Below are positions 33,585-41,491 of a stretch of 64,000 nt of DNA, piece after piece; within the stretch, counting starts at the first letter, position 1; each line of letters opens with the position of its first letter. Under the pieces are notes generated by a model. That model was not told the DNA's origin, did not search any database, and saw nothing but the letters and a program-made list of their open reading frames with translations. Source of the stretch: CAIYUC01 sp963682005 (GTDB lineage: Bacteria; Bacteroidota; Bacteroidia; Bacteroidales; FEN-979); NCBI GenBank assembly GCA_963682005.1, contig OY820914.1:4588001-4652000 (forward strand), read 5' to 3'. Position numbers and translations under genes: made by a program.

Positions 33585-34880
33585 ATGAAAAAAGCTTTAT
33601 TACCCATTTTATCCATTCTTGCAATCATTCTTTTCTCGGTCGCACCTTTTTCAAATGTTGTTGCTTATCCGGGAGGAGCTCCGGCAGGTTATACAGGGTC
33701 TCCCGCTGATGGCCAGAACTGCATATCCTGTCACGGAGGTTCTGCACCCACCGTTAACGACTGGATCACCTCGAACATTCCATCGAGCGGATATGTTGCC
33801 GGCACGGCATACACTATTACAGTGACTGTGACGGGCTCAGGCAGAAAAGGATTTGAGGTTTCCCCGCAAAACACTGGTGGCACTTTGCTTGGCACCCTGA
33901 CAGCAGGAAGCGGCAATAAGCTGGTCGGTGGCGGCAAATATGTTACCCAGAGCAGCGGGAACAATTCGAACCCGGCTACATGGAACTTTACCTGGACAGC
34001 CCCGGTTGCAGGTACCGGCCCGGTTACATTTTATGGTGCGTTTACCGTCAATGAACCGACAACAAAACTCTCCACCATGGTAGTAAGTGAAAATGCCCCT
34101 TTTATGGTTCAGGCTACTGCCAATCCTTCTGCAATCTGTTCCGGCCAGACTTCACAACTTAATGCAGTTCCTATTGGTGGATCAGGTTCATATTCTTATT
34201 CATGGACCTCAATCCCTGCCGGGTTTACCTCCACGAGCCAGAACCCCGTGGTTCAACCCACGCAAACCACCCAGTATGTTTCTTCCGTAAACGACGGCAC
34301 ACTCACGGCCCTCGATACTGTTGAGGTTACGGTGACTCAAACGCCAATGTCCTTTGCCGGTAATGACACCACTTACTGTATCACAATTTCACAATTCCCT
34401 CTGGCCGGAACTGCCTCCTACTATTCAATTGTCCTATGGACAACCTCTGGTGACGGAACATTCAGCAATGCCTCCTCCCTTTCAACCAACTATTTCCCAG
34501 GACCAGGCGACAAATCCACAGGATCTGTGGATCTCACACTGACTGCATCACCGCTCTCCCCGTGTGCAAACAGCACCTCATCCGCAAAACACATCACCTT
34601 TGATCCATGCAGTGGCATTCAACAGTTACAGGATGATCTGCATCACATAATAATCTCACCAAATCCCTCAAAGGGTAAGTTCAGCCTCATCTTTTCCGGG
34701 CAGGTGACAGAACTGAAGGATATAGTGATCAGTAATGCGGAAGGCAAGACTGTTTACACGAAGTCATTAAGCAACCCGGTCTCCCTGGATATCGATCTTT
34801 CCGGTTATCCCGCAGGGATCTATTTTGTAAGGGTTCAGTCCGGATCAGCTTTCATGGTTCAGAAACTGGTTATTCAATAG
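33585..34880 (+). CDS. T9SS-type secreted protein with CxxCH motif, copy 2
   Basis: A 431-residue paralogue of the preceding gene with the same order of parts: signal peptide (KALLPILSILAIILFSVA), GAPAGYTGSPADGQNCISCH with C46-x2-C49-H50, the beta domain (GRKGFEVSPQNTGGTLLG), the Ig-like domain (AICSGQTSQLNAVPIGGSGS), the third region (FAGNDTTYCITISQFPLAGT) and a T9SS type A sorting domain (ISPNPSKGKFSLIFSG to QKLVIQ). Long stretches align with few changes, so this is a tandem duplication. The sorting domains differ more than the bodies. The CxxCH motif is kept in both copies, which argues for function. Confidence 0.85.
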   Translation: MKKALLPILSILAIILFSVAPFSNVVAYPGGAPAGYTGSPADGQNCISCHGGSAPTVNDWITSNIPSSGYVAGTAYTITVTVTGSGRKGFEVSPQNTGGTLLGTLTAGSGNKLVGGGKYVTQSSGNNSNPATWNFTWTAPVAGTGPVTFYGAFTVNEPTTKLSTMVVSENAPFMVQATANPSAICSGQTSQLNAVPIGGSGSYSYSWTSIPAGFTSTSQNPVVQPTQTTQYVSSVNDGTLTALDTVEVTVTQTPMSFAGNDTTYCITISQFPLAGTASYYSIVLWTTSGDGTFSNASSLSTNYFPGPGDKSTGSVDLTLTASPLSPCANSTSSAKHITFDPCSGIQQLQDDLHHIIISPNPSKGKFSLIFSGQVTELKDIVISNAEGKTVYTKSLSNPVSLDIDLSGYPAGIYFVRVQSGSAFMVQKLVIQ

Positions 34881-34924
34881 AGACCAGGTACTTTTGAGGA
34901 GCGACAATCATTCCATTTGCCTTC

Positions 34925-34982
34925 AGGGCGCAAGACGCGAAGAACACCAAATCTCTTGTCTTCTTTTGCATCTTTGTGCCCT
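34925..34982. repeat. Imperfect inverted repeat of the ctttgtg type
   Basis: Arms 34925-34944 and 34961-34982 pair with a few mismatches; both are built from short agacgcgaaga or tctttgtg elements. It lies 45 bases past the stop of the second CxxCH gene and may end its transcript. Confidence 0.55.
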
Positions 34983-35063
34983 GTTGATGCTAAATGAGAC
35001 CAGGTTACCGGTTATCCTTAAGTAAATATTCTATAAAAATATTTTTATTTCGAACAAATAAGG

Positions 35064-35071
35064 TATCTTTA
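35064..35071 (+). promoter_or_regulatory. Possible -7 box of the TMTC-like gene
   Basis: TATCTTTA, one base off TAnnTTTG, 48 bases before the ATG. Weak call. Confidence 0.3.
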
Positions 35072-35119
35072 TCATTTAAAGATCATTAAGATTAGTTAAG
35101 GATGAGTTAGCTTTTTTAC

Positions 35120-37240
35120 ATGAAGCAGCCCAGGACATCACCTCATGCCCTCAAAGACAGCAACGTAAACACGGAAAGCCACAAGGTTTCTTCCGTCTTT
35201 CTTACTGGCCTTATCCCTGTCATCTTTGCGATCCTCCTTTATGCCAACACAATTCCCAATGATTTTGCCCTGGATGATTATGCTGTAGTACTAAAGAACA
35301 AGTTCGTGAAAGAAGGGCTCAGCGGGATCCCCGACTTGCTTACAGGAACCAACTTTGCCGGTTACGACGGGCAGAACAACGGAGTTTACCGGCCTGTTCC
35401 CATGATCACCTATGCACTCGAATTCCCTTTCATCGGCCTTGATCCTCATTTCAGACATTTCATCAACCTGTTATTATATGCTACGACCGGGTTCTTTCTG
35501 TTCATCCTGTTAAGAAAACTGATCCCTGCCCGCTCCGATCTGCTTCCATTGTCAATTACCCTCCTGTTCCTTGCACAACCGGTACATACCGATGCTGTTG
35601 CCAACATCAAAGGACGTGATGAGATCCTGGCATTCCTGTTTTCTATCCTGGCTCTCATTTCTTACATAAGGTATGCTCGTAGTGGGAAAAGCATCCATCT
35701 GGCTGCAGGGGTCTTTTGCTATATACTGGCTTTTTTTTCAAAGGAAAGCTCGCTGCCTTTTATTTTGATCATCCCGCTTGCCCTCTACCTTATTTTGAAA
35801 ATTAAGGGAAAACCCCTGTTATATATATGCTTATCTCTTCTGTGCGGATTTGCTGTCATGATTGCCTGGCGGAGCTATGTAATTTATGTACTCAGTGAAC
35901 CCATGAGCCGGGAAGCATTTTCACTGATCAACAACGCTCTGCTTTCCACCGATAACATGCTCTCACGGATAGGAACCGGGCTGTGGCTGCAATCGCTATA
36001 CCTGTGGAAACTGATCATTCCTTTTCCTTTGTCCTATGATTACTCATATGCACAGATCCCTGTGGTATCCATATTCAGCATCAATGCCATCGTTTCAGTG
36101 CTGCTCATCACATTGCTCCTAATTATTACACTTGTTAACTACCGGAAAAATTCATTCATAACATTCTGGATCCTCTTCTATTTCCTGACTATTCTGATCG
36201 TGGCCAACATCTTTATCTACATCGGATCAACCTTTGCCGAGCGGTTCCTGTATACTCCTTCCCTGGGATTTGCAGCAATAACAGGTGTTCTCCTTTACAG
36301 GCTGATCAGTAAAAAAGACGGTCCGATGAGATTGTCACTAATTCTTAAGAAAAACAAAACGTATACGATACTGTTAACCGGCATCCTGATCCTCTATTCC
36401 GGGCTCACCATCAGCAGGAACAAAGACTGGAAGAATAATCTCACCTTGTTCACTGCTGACCAGCCTCATGCTGCCCGAAGTGCACGGGTCAATTACAACC
36501 TGGGGAATGAATTCCATAAGATGTCAAAACTGGAGTCTGACAGCACCAGGAAGGCTTTGCTGTTAAGGAGGTCGGCCAATGCACTGAATGGGGCTGTGAA
36601 GATTTATCCGGAGTACCTGGATGCCATTTATGTTCTCGGACTCGTTTACACGCAGATGAACTTCGTTGATTCCGCGATATTCTTCCTGAACAAGGCGGTT
36701 GCTGTAGATAGTAACTTCTTCTGGGGGTATAGTGGACTGGGACAGAATTACCTTAAAATAAGCCAGTTTGAAAAAGCGAAATTCAACCTGAAAAAATTCC
36801 TGAAATATATGCCCGGAAACAATGATGCAACCCTTTTGCTTGCCAACACCTGTTTCCGCAATAAGGACTTCAACGAAGCCATCGGGTATTTTAAGAAGTG
36901 CAGGGATTCCGATCCCGGCAATATCAGGATCCATATGCTGCTCTGCAGATCGTATGGTATGACAGGACAGTATCCTGAGGCCCTCGATTGCCTGAAACGT
37001 GCGCAAGCGGTAAAACCTGATGACACGGAGATCCTGATAAATATCGGAGTTACATACAGCATCCTTTCGATGCCTGACAGTGCTATAGTTTATTTCAAGC
37101 TATGCATCCGGTTACAGCCGGATTATGAACAGCCCTATTCATATGTAATCTCCTCCTATGAAAAGAAAGGCGATTATCAAAGTGCAGCTGTTTACAGGAA
37201 CGCCTTGTCTGGTATAAGAAAATCAAGTTTCAGGAACTAA
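35120..37240 (+). CDS. TMTC-like membrane glycosyltransferase with TPR repeats
   Basis: A 706-residue protein. The N-terminal half (about 25-430) has around ten membrane helices and resembles TMTC/PMT-type polyprenyl-sugar glycosyltransferases: the first outer loop carries NDFALDDYAVVLKN, with the acidic pair Asp52-Asp53 expected in the active site, followed by GVYRPVPMITYALEF and QPVHTDAVANIKGRDEILA, a block typical of TMTC-like proteins. The C-terminal half (about 440-700) is made of TPR repeats. By family it would transfer a sugar from a lipid carrier to exported proteins outside the cytoplasmic membrane. T9SS cargo genes lie on both sides, so cargo glycosylation is a possibility (inference). 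Confidence 0.85.
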   Translation: MKQPRTSPHALKDSNVNTESHKVSSVFLTGLIPVIFAILLYANTIPNDFALDDYAVVLKNKFVKEGLSGIPDLLTGTNFAGYDGQNNGVYRPVPMITYALEFPFIGLDPHFRHFINLLLYATTGFFLFILLRKLIPARSDLLPLSITLLFLAQPVHTDAVANIKGRDEILAFLFSILALISYIRYARSGKSIHLAAGVFCYILAFFSKESSLPFILIIPLALYLILKIKGKPLLYICLSLLCGFAVMIAWRSYVIYVLSEPMSREAFSLINNALLSTDNMLSRIGTGLWLQSLYLWKLIIPFPLSYDYSYAQIPVVSIFSINAIVSVLLITLLLIITLVNYRKNSFITFWILFYFLTILIVANIFIYIGSTFAERFLYTPSLGFAAITGVLLYRLISKKDGPMRLSLILKKNKTYTILLTGILILYSGLTISRNKDWKNNLTLFTADQPHAARSARVNYNLGNEFHKMSKLESDSTRKALLLRRSANALNGAVKIYPEYLDAIYVLGLVYTQMNFVDSAIFFLNKAVAVDSNFFWGYSGLGQNYLKISQFEKAKFNLKKFLKYMPGNNDATLLLANTCFRNKDFNEAIGYFKKCRDSDPGNIRIHMLLCRSYGMTGQYPEALDCLKRAQAVKPDDTEILINIGVTYSILSMPDSAIVYFKLCIRLQPDYEQPYSYVISSYEKKGDYQSAAVYRNALSGIRKSSFRN

Positions 37241-37296
37241 GGTCATGACAGGGGTTTCATTACACATGAAATTATTTAGAATTTTCCATATCAAGC

Positions 37297-37327
37297 TTGG
37301 AAAATTAACAAAATAAATGTAGGTTTG
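37297..37327 (+). promoter_or_regulatory. Promoter of the Fe-S/NrfD/caa3 oxidase operon
   Basis: A -33 TTG (37297-37299), 20 bases, then TAGGTTTG (37320-37327), an exact -7 match. The ATG of the Fe-S protein follows 26 bases later. No other strong box is seen before coxB, so this may drive the whole set. Confidence 0.7.
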
Positions 37328-37353
37328 CCTTAAAATTAATTTAAATCAATTAC

Positions 37354-38325
37354 ATGCAAGAAAATCTCCAAGATCCGCATCAGGAGCAGGATCCCGAAAA
37401 GGGAAAAAGATCCTCGCGACGGAAATTCTTTAAAAACCTCGGCCTGGCAGGAGCCGCTGTTGTGGCCGGAGCAGGTGCGCTTGAATCAGCTCATCTTTTC
37501 CAGAAAGGGAAATATAAAGGCAAGAAAGAAGTACTGCTTACACAGGATAACAGGCTGGTAGAAGTTGACTCACTGGAGATCAAGTCAAAGGAAAAATCAC
37601 CGGAAACGCTTCTTCAGGCACGTGGCCGGGAAGGCCTTCCCGGCCACCGCTGGATATGGGTGATCGACCTTTCGAAATGCAAGAATGCACGTCAGTGCAT
37701 ATCCGCCTGCCAATCAGCACATCATCTCCGTCCTGAACAGTTCCACCTGAATACACTTGAGATCAAAGAAAATGAGCATACACCGGCATACCACATGCCC
37801 AAGCCCTGTCAGCATTGCGATAATCCGCCATGTGTTGCCGTTTGTCCGGTTGATGCCACTTTTAAACGGCCCGACGGACCTGTCCTGATCGATAATGAGC
37901 GATGCATCGGATGCCGGTTCTGCATTTCGGCCTGTCCTTATTCCGCCCGGATGCTGAACTGGATCAAGCCAAAGTTTGCCGATGAAGACAAAAACAAACC
38001 CTACAATATTGAGCTCAATATACCACAGAAGATCGGTACCATCACCAAATGCCTCATGAGTTCCGACCACCTCCGGGAAGGGAAGCTTCCCTATTGCGTT
38101 TCCGCTTGCCCGAATGGGGTCTATTATTTTGGTGATGAATATGAAGATGCTGTGACCAATGGAACTACGAAGGAAACCGTTAAACTGAGCACCCTGCTCA
38201 CCGAAAATGCCGCTTACCAGTTACTTGAGGAACTGGGCACCAAACCACGGGTCTATTACCTTCCTCCGAAGAACCGGACCACCCCATTCGAACCATCAAA
38301 AGATGCTGAGCCTAAGAAATCCTGA
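37354..38325 (+). CDS. Tat-type four-cluster Fe-S protein (DmsB/ActB-like) of a quinol-oxidising module
   Basis: A 323-residue ferredoxin-type protein. The twin-Arg motif SRRKFF (residues 21-26) and the following hydrophobic LGLAGAAVVAGAGAL mark Tat export, so it works on the periplasmic face. Cluster motifs: I C109-x2-A112-x2-C115-x3-C119; II C152-x2-C155-x4-C160-x3-C164; III C184-x2-C187-x2-C190-x3-C194; IV C233-x2-S236-x11-C248-x3-C252. Motifs II and III are complete; I and IV each lack one Cys, so two clusters would have three Cys ligands, for example [3Fe-4S]. 'CPYSARMLNW' is typical of the DmsB/HybA/ActB group. NrfD-like partner gene follows after five bases. There is no molybdoenzyme-like domain, unlike ActB. 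Confidence 0.9.
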   Translation: MQENLQDPHQEQDPEKGKRSSRRKFFKNLGLAGAAVVAGAGALESAHLFQKGKYKGKKEVLLTQDNRLVEVDSLEIKSKEKSPETLLQARGREGLPGHRWIWVIDLSKCKNARQCISACQSAHHLRPEQFHLNTLEIKENEHTPAYHMPKPCQHCDNPPCVAVCPVDATFKRPDGPVLIDNERCIGCRFCISACPYSARMLNWIKPKFADEDKNKPYNIELNIPQKIGTITKCLMSSDHLREGKLPYCVSACPNGVYYFGDEYEDAVTNGTTKETVKLSTLLTENAAYQLLEELGTKPRVYYLPPKNRTTPFEPSKDAEPKKS

Positions 38326-38330
38326 GAAGT

Positions 38331-39656
38331 ATGGAAGAGAACAAAAAAACATTTGAACAATTAACAACAGATCTGACTTCCCATATCAGGATCAACAAAG
38401 GATTCCTGATCTGGATGGGGTTTCTTACAGCAGGGTTGATCGTGTGCTTCTACGCCTATGTTCAGCAGCTCAAATACGGATTGGGTGTGGCCGGTATCAG
38501 GGATTATGTCACCTGGGGGATGTATATCTCAAACTTCGTTTTCTTTGTCGCCACGAGCCTGATCGGGATGCTTATCAGTGCTGTACTTGGCCTGATCGGC
38601 ATAAAATGGATCACGCCAATAGCCCGGATCGCGGAGATCATTGCGGTGGGCTTTGCGGCTGTTGCCGGCCTTGTGATCATCATGGACATGGGTCGTCCTG
38701 ACAGGCTCGCCTATGTATTCCTTTATGGCCGCTTTCAATCACCTATCTTCTGGGATGTAACCGTGGTCACCACCTACTTTGTCCTCAGCGCCCTCCTTTT
38801 GCTGCTGCCATTAATCCCCGACATTGCGATCATAAGCAGGAATCCTGAACGTATCCCTTCCTGGCTGCGTGGGATTTACCGCATTCTTTCGATGAACTGG
38901 ACCGACAAACCTGAGCAGAATAAGATCATCCACACTTGTTTCAGGATTCTCCTCATTCTCATAATCCCGATGGCACTATCAATCCATACAGTAACTTCAT
39001 GGCTTTTCGCCATGACCTCACGCCCTGGCTGGGACAGCACCCTGTTCGGTCCGTATTTCGTCACGGGCGCATTCGTTTCCGGAGCTGCTGCCGTGATCAT
39101 AGCTATGTATATATTCAGGAAGAGTTACAGGCTCCATCACTATATTACTGAGAAACACTTCAATAATATGGGAAAACTGCTTGTTCTTGTCATGCTGGTA
39201 TATCTGTACATTAATGTCAATGAATTCCTTGTCCCCGGGTACAAGATGAAAACTGCTGAAGCCGCTGTTCTTCACGATGAATTCAGCGGCAGGTTCGCCT
39301 TTATGTTCTGGGCGGTGCAGATCGGCGGCCTGATCCTGCCCATCATCCTGATCCTGTTCAATAAAATGAGGAAACCTCTTCCGCTGATGATCATCTCAAT
39401 CGCAGTGATCCTGGGAGCCTGGTTCAAAAGGTACATTATCGTTGTTCCGGCGCAGGAGCATCCATACCTGCCGATTCAGTACGTCCCGTATAACTTCAAA
39501 TATTATACGCCAACGTTGACTGAAACTGCAATTACCCTTTTCTCCATCTTTCTCGTGTTGATCATCATTACACTTCTTTCGAAATTTTTCCCGGTGGTAC
39601 CGATACATGAGACGGCAAAGGAAGAAGGAATAATAAATAGCGAAATAGCGAAATAG
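38331..39656 (+). CDS. NrfD/ActC-like quinol-binding membrane subunit
   Basis: A 441-residue protein with about ten helices, NrfD/PsrC family. Marker blocks: YVTWGMYISNFVFFVATS, DMGRPDRLAYVFLYGRFQSP, SIHTVTSWLFAMTSRPGWDS followed by TLFGPYFVTGAFVSGAAAVI, and LHDEFSGRFAFMFWAVQIGG. The block round PGWDSTLFGPYFV is close to ActC of alternative complex III, where His usually follows PGW; here it is Asp. Such proteins oxidise quinol and pass electrons to a partner Fe-S protein. The last codons (NSEIAK, stop) are made from an octamer repeat (39635-39678), so the natural end may have changed by repeat expansion. Confidence 0.9.
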   Translation: MEENKKTFEQLTTDLTSHIRINKGFLIWMGFLTAGLIVCFYAYVQQLKYGLGVAGIRDYVTWGMYISNFVFFVATSLIGMLISAVLGLIGIKWITPIARIAEIIAVGFAAVAGLVIIMDMGRPDRLAYVFLYGRFQSPIFWDVTVVTTYFVLSALLLLLPLIPDIAIISRNPERIPSWLRGIYRILSMNWTDKPEQNKIIHTCFRILLILIIPMALSIHTVTSWLFAMTSRPGWDSTLFGPYFVTGAFVSGAAAVIIAMYIFRKSYRLHHYITEKHFNNMGKLLVLVMLVYLYINVNEFLVPGYKMKTAEAAVLHDEFSGRFAFMFWAVQIGGLILPIILILFNKMRKPLPLMIISIAVILGAWFKRYIIVVPAQEHPYLPIQYVPYNFKYYTPTLTETAITLFSIFLVLIIITLLSKFFPVVPIHETAKEEGIINSEIAK

Positions 39657-39678
39657 CGAAATAGCGAAATAGCGAAAT
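39635..39678. repeat. Octamer array (aaatagcg) containing the nrfD-like stop codon
   Basis: About five and a half copies. The TAG at 39654-39656 is one of the repeated TAGs. Because the unit is 8 bases, TAG occurs in all three frames within three units. Confidence 0.95.
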
Positions 39679-39680
39679 TA

Positions 39681-39709
39681 ATGACTTTTGACTTTTGACT
39701 TTTGACTTT
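39681..39709. repeat. Heptamer array (gactttt)
   Basis: About four copies directly after the octamer array and ending eight bases before the cytochrome c ATG at 39717. Confidence 0.9.
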
Positions 39710-39716
39710 GAAAGAT

Positions 39717-40625
39717 ATGAGAACCAAAAATCTTCTGCTTATTTTTCTTTTATTATTTTCGGGATTGAATCTCCGTGTTTTTTCACAGGCCCCAGGGGGG
39801 ACCTGGGTTGTTCCGGAAACTATAAAGGGAAAGGTCAGCCCCTTTAAGTTCACCCCTGATATCGTCAAACAGGGAGAAACGCTTTATCAGAGGAATTGCA
39901 AGGCATGTCACGGCGATCCGGGACAGAATAATTTTGCGAAGCTGGTTCCCGAACCCGGTGACCCTGCAGGTGCAAAATTCCAGAAACAAAAGGACGGGGA
40001 GATCTTTTTCAAGATCACCGAAGGAAAAACCCCGATGCCTTCATTCAAGAGCATACTTACTGAACCGGACCGCTGGTCGGTGGTCGCTTATGTCAGGAGT
40101 TTTAACAAGAGCTATGTTCAACCCGTTCCAGGACAGGGAGGTGCTGTTGCTACAAAAGAGGTAAAGCTTGAAATGTCATACGACAGCACGAAGAGAAGAG
40201 TCACTGTTCTGTGCAGTGAAGTAACGAAAGAAAATCAGCTGAAACCACTGGAGAGTGCAGGAATCCAGCTTCTTTTGGTACGGTATTTCGGGAATATGAC
40301 GCTTTCCGAACCGAAATTGACAGACAATTCAGGCAGGGTCCGGTTTGCCGTTCCGGCCGGGATACCAGGGGATGCTGCAGGAATGATAACCCTTATTGCA
40401 AAAGTGAATGACGGTTCGGGGTTACTGGGTGATGCGGAAACAACACTCAAGGCAACTGCAGGAGTTCCCATTCACCCGGTCGCATTGAATGCACAGCGGG
40501 CCATGTGGAACACGCGGGACAAGGCACCTATCTGGCTGACTCTTGTTTTTTCCGTTTCCCTGGTCAGTGTTTGGGGAATCATTTTCTACATCCTGTTCGC
40601 GATCGGAAGAATTAGAAAAGCATGA
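39717..40625 (+). CDS. Membrane-anchored monohaem cytochrome c of the caa3 operon
   Basis: A 302-residue protein: Sec signal peptide (NLLLIFLLLFSGLNLRVFSQ), cytochrome c domain with QRNCKACHGDPGQ (C61, C64, H65) and the Met block KTPMPSF, an Ig-like domain (about 140-255), and a C-terminal membrane helix (IWLTLVFSVSLVSVWGIIFYILF) that anchors it. It probably carries electrons from the Fe-S/NrfD pair to the oxidase, the place of ActE in alternative complex III; that is inference. A TTG lies five codons upstream in frame but sits inside a repeat, so I chose the ATG. Confidence 0.87.
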   Translation: MRTKNLLLIFLLLFSGLNLRVFSQAPGGTWVVPETIKGKVSPFKFTPDIVKQGETLYQRNCKACHGDPGQNNFAKLVPEPGDPAGAKFQKQKDGEIFFKITEGKTPMPSFKSILTEPDRWSVVAYVRSFNKSYVQPVPGQGGAVATKEVKLEMSYDSTKRRVTVLCSEVTKENQLKPLESAGIQLLLVRYFGNMTLSEPKLTDNSGRVRFAVPAGIPGDAAGMITLIAKVNDGSGLLGDAETTLKATAGVPIHPVALNAQRAMWNTRDKAPIWLTLVFSVSLVSVWGIIFYILFAIGRIRKA

Positions 40626-40669
40626 AAGAAATTGGATTTTAGATTTTAAACAGAAGGGAGAATTGTGTG

Positions 40670-41455
40670 ATGAAGAAGATTTTATTTTTTGGCATCAGCA
40701 TATTGATGCTTTTTTGCCTGCCGGGAAAAGGACAGACATTTTCCGACACAACAGAAGTTGGTGTCGATGAACACCTCGGAACAGTAATCCCGCTTGACCT
40801 CATATTCCAGAATGAATCGGGGAATAATGTGAGGCTCGGCAACCTGATTACAAAACCAACAATCCTGACATTGGTCTATTTTGATTGTCCGGGATTATGC
40901 AGTCCTTTGCTGGATGGCGTATCTGAAGTAATCGAACGGATGGGTATGGATCTTGGAAAGGATTACCAGGTTATCACGGTCAGCTTTAACTATTATGACA
41001 CACCTGAAAAAGCACAGGAAAAAAAGAAGGCATTTCTGAAAAGACACAGCAAGGCACATTCAAAAGACTGGATGTACCTCACAGGTGACAGCACAAATAT
41101 ATCAAAGCTGGTCAATGCCATCGGGTTCAGGTACAAGAAAACCGGGAATGATTTTATTCATCCCGGACTTCTGACGATAGTGAGCGGCAAGGGCAAGATC
41201 ACCCGGTATCTTTACGGGGTTTCTTTTTTACCCTTCGACGTAAAACTCGCACTTATCGAAGCACAGAAAGGAATTTCCCGGCCCACGATCAACCGTGTTC
41301 TTGAATATTGCTTCACCTATGATCCGGAAGGAAGGAAATACACCCTTGCTGTGACAAAAGTAAGCGCAACAATCATCCTGTTCTTTGCCCTTGTTCTCTT
41401 TGTTGGGCTGCTGATCCGGACCGGAAGAAAGAAAGCAAAAACAGGGAAGGACTAA
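40670..41455 (+). CDS. SCO family copper chaperone
   Basis: A 261-residue SCO1/SenC/PrrC family protein. A signal peptide is followed by a thioredoxin-like domain with copper-binding YFDCPGLCSP (C73, C77) and the distal His164 in NDFIHPG. A C-terminal membrane helix (VSATIILFFALVLFVGLLI) anchors it. SCO inserts copper into the CuA site of subunit II (gene 44362). A GTG codon precedes the ATG directly; I chose the ATG, with AGGGAG nine bases before it. Confidence 0.94.
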   Translation: MKKILFFGISILMLFCLPGKGQTFSDTTEVGVDEHLGTVIPLDLIFQNESGNNVRLGNLITKPTILTLVYFDCPGLCSPLLDGVSEVIERMGMDLGKDYQVITVSFNYYDTPEKAQEKKKAFLKRHSKAHSKDWMYLTGDSTNISKLVNAIGFRYKKTGNDFIHPGLLTIVSGKGKITRYLYGVSFLPFDVKLALIEAQKGISRPTINRVLEYCFTYDPEGRKYTLAVTKVSATIILFFALVLFVGLLIRTGRKKAKTGKD

Positions 41456-41491
41456 TTATTTTGTTGAACCAGAAAAAGGAAAAATAAGCAT

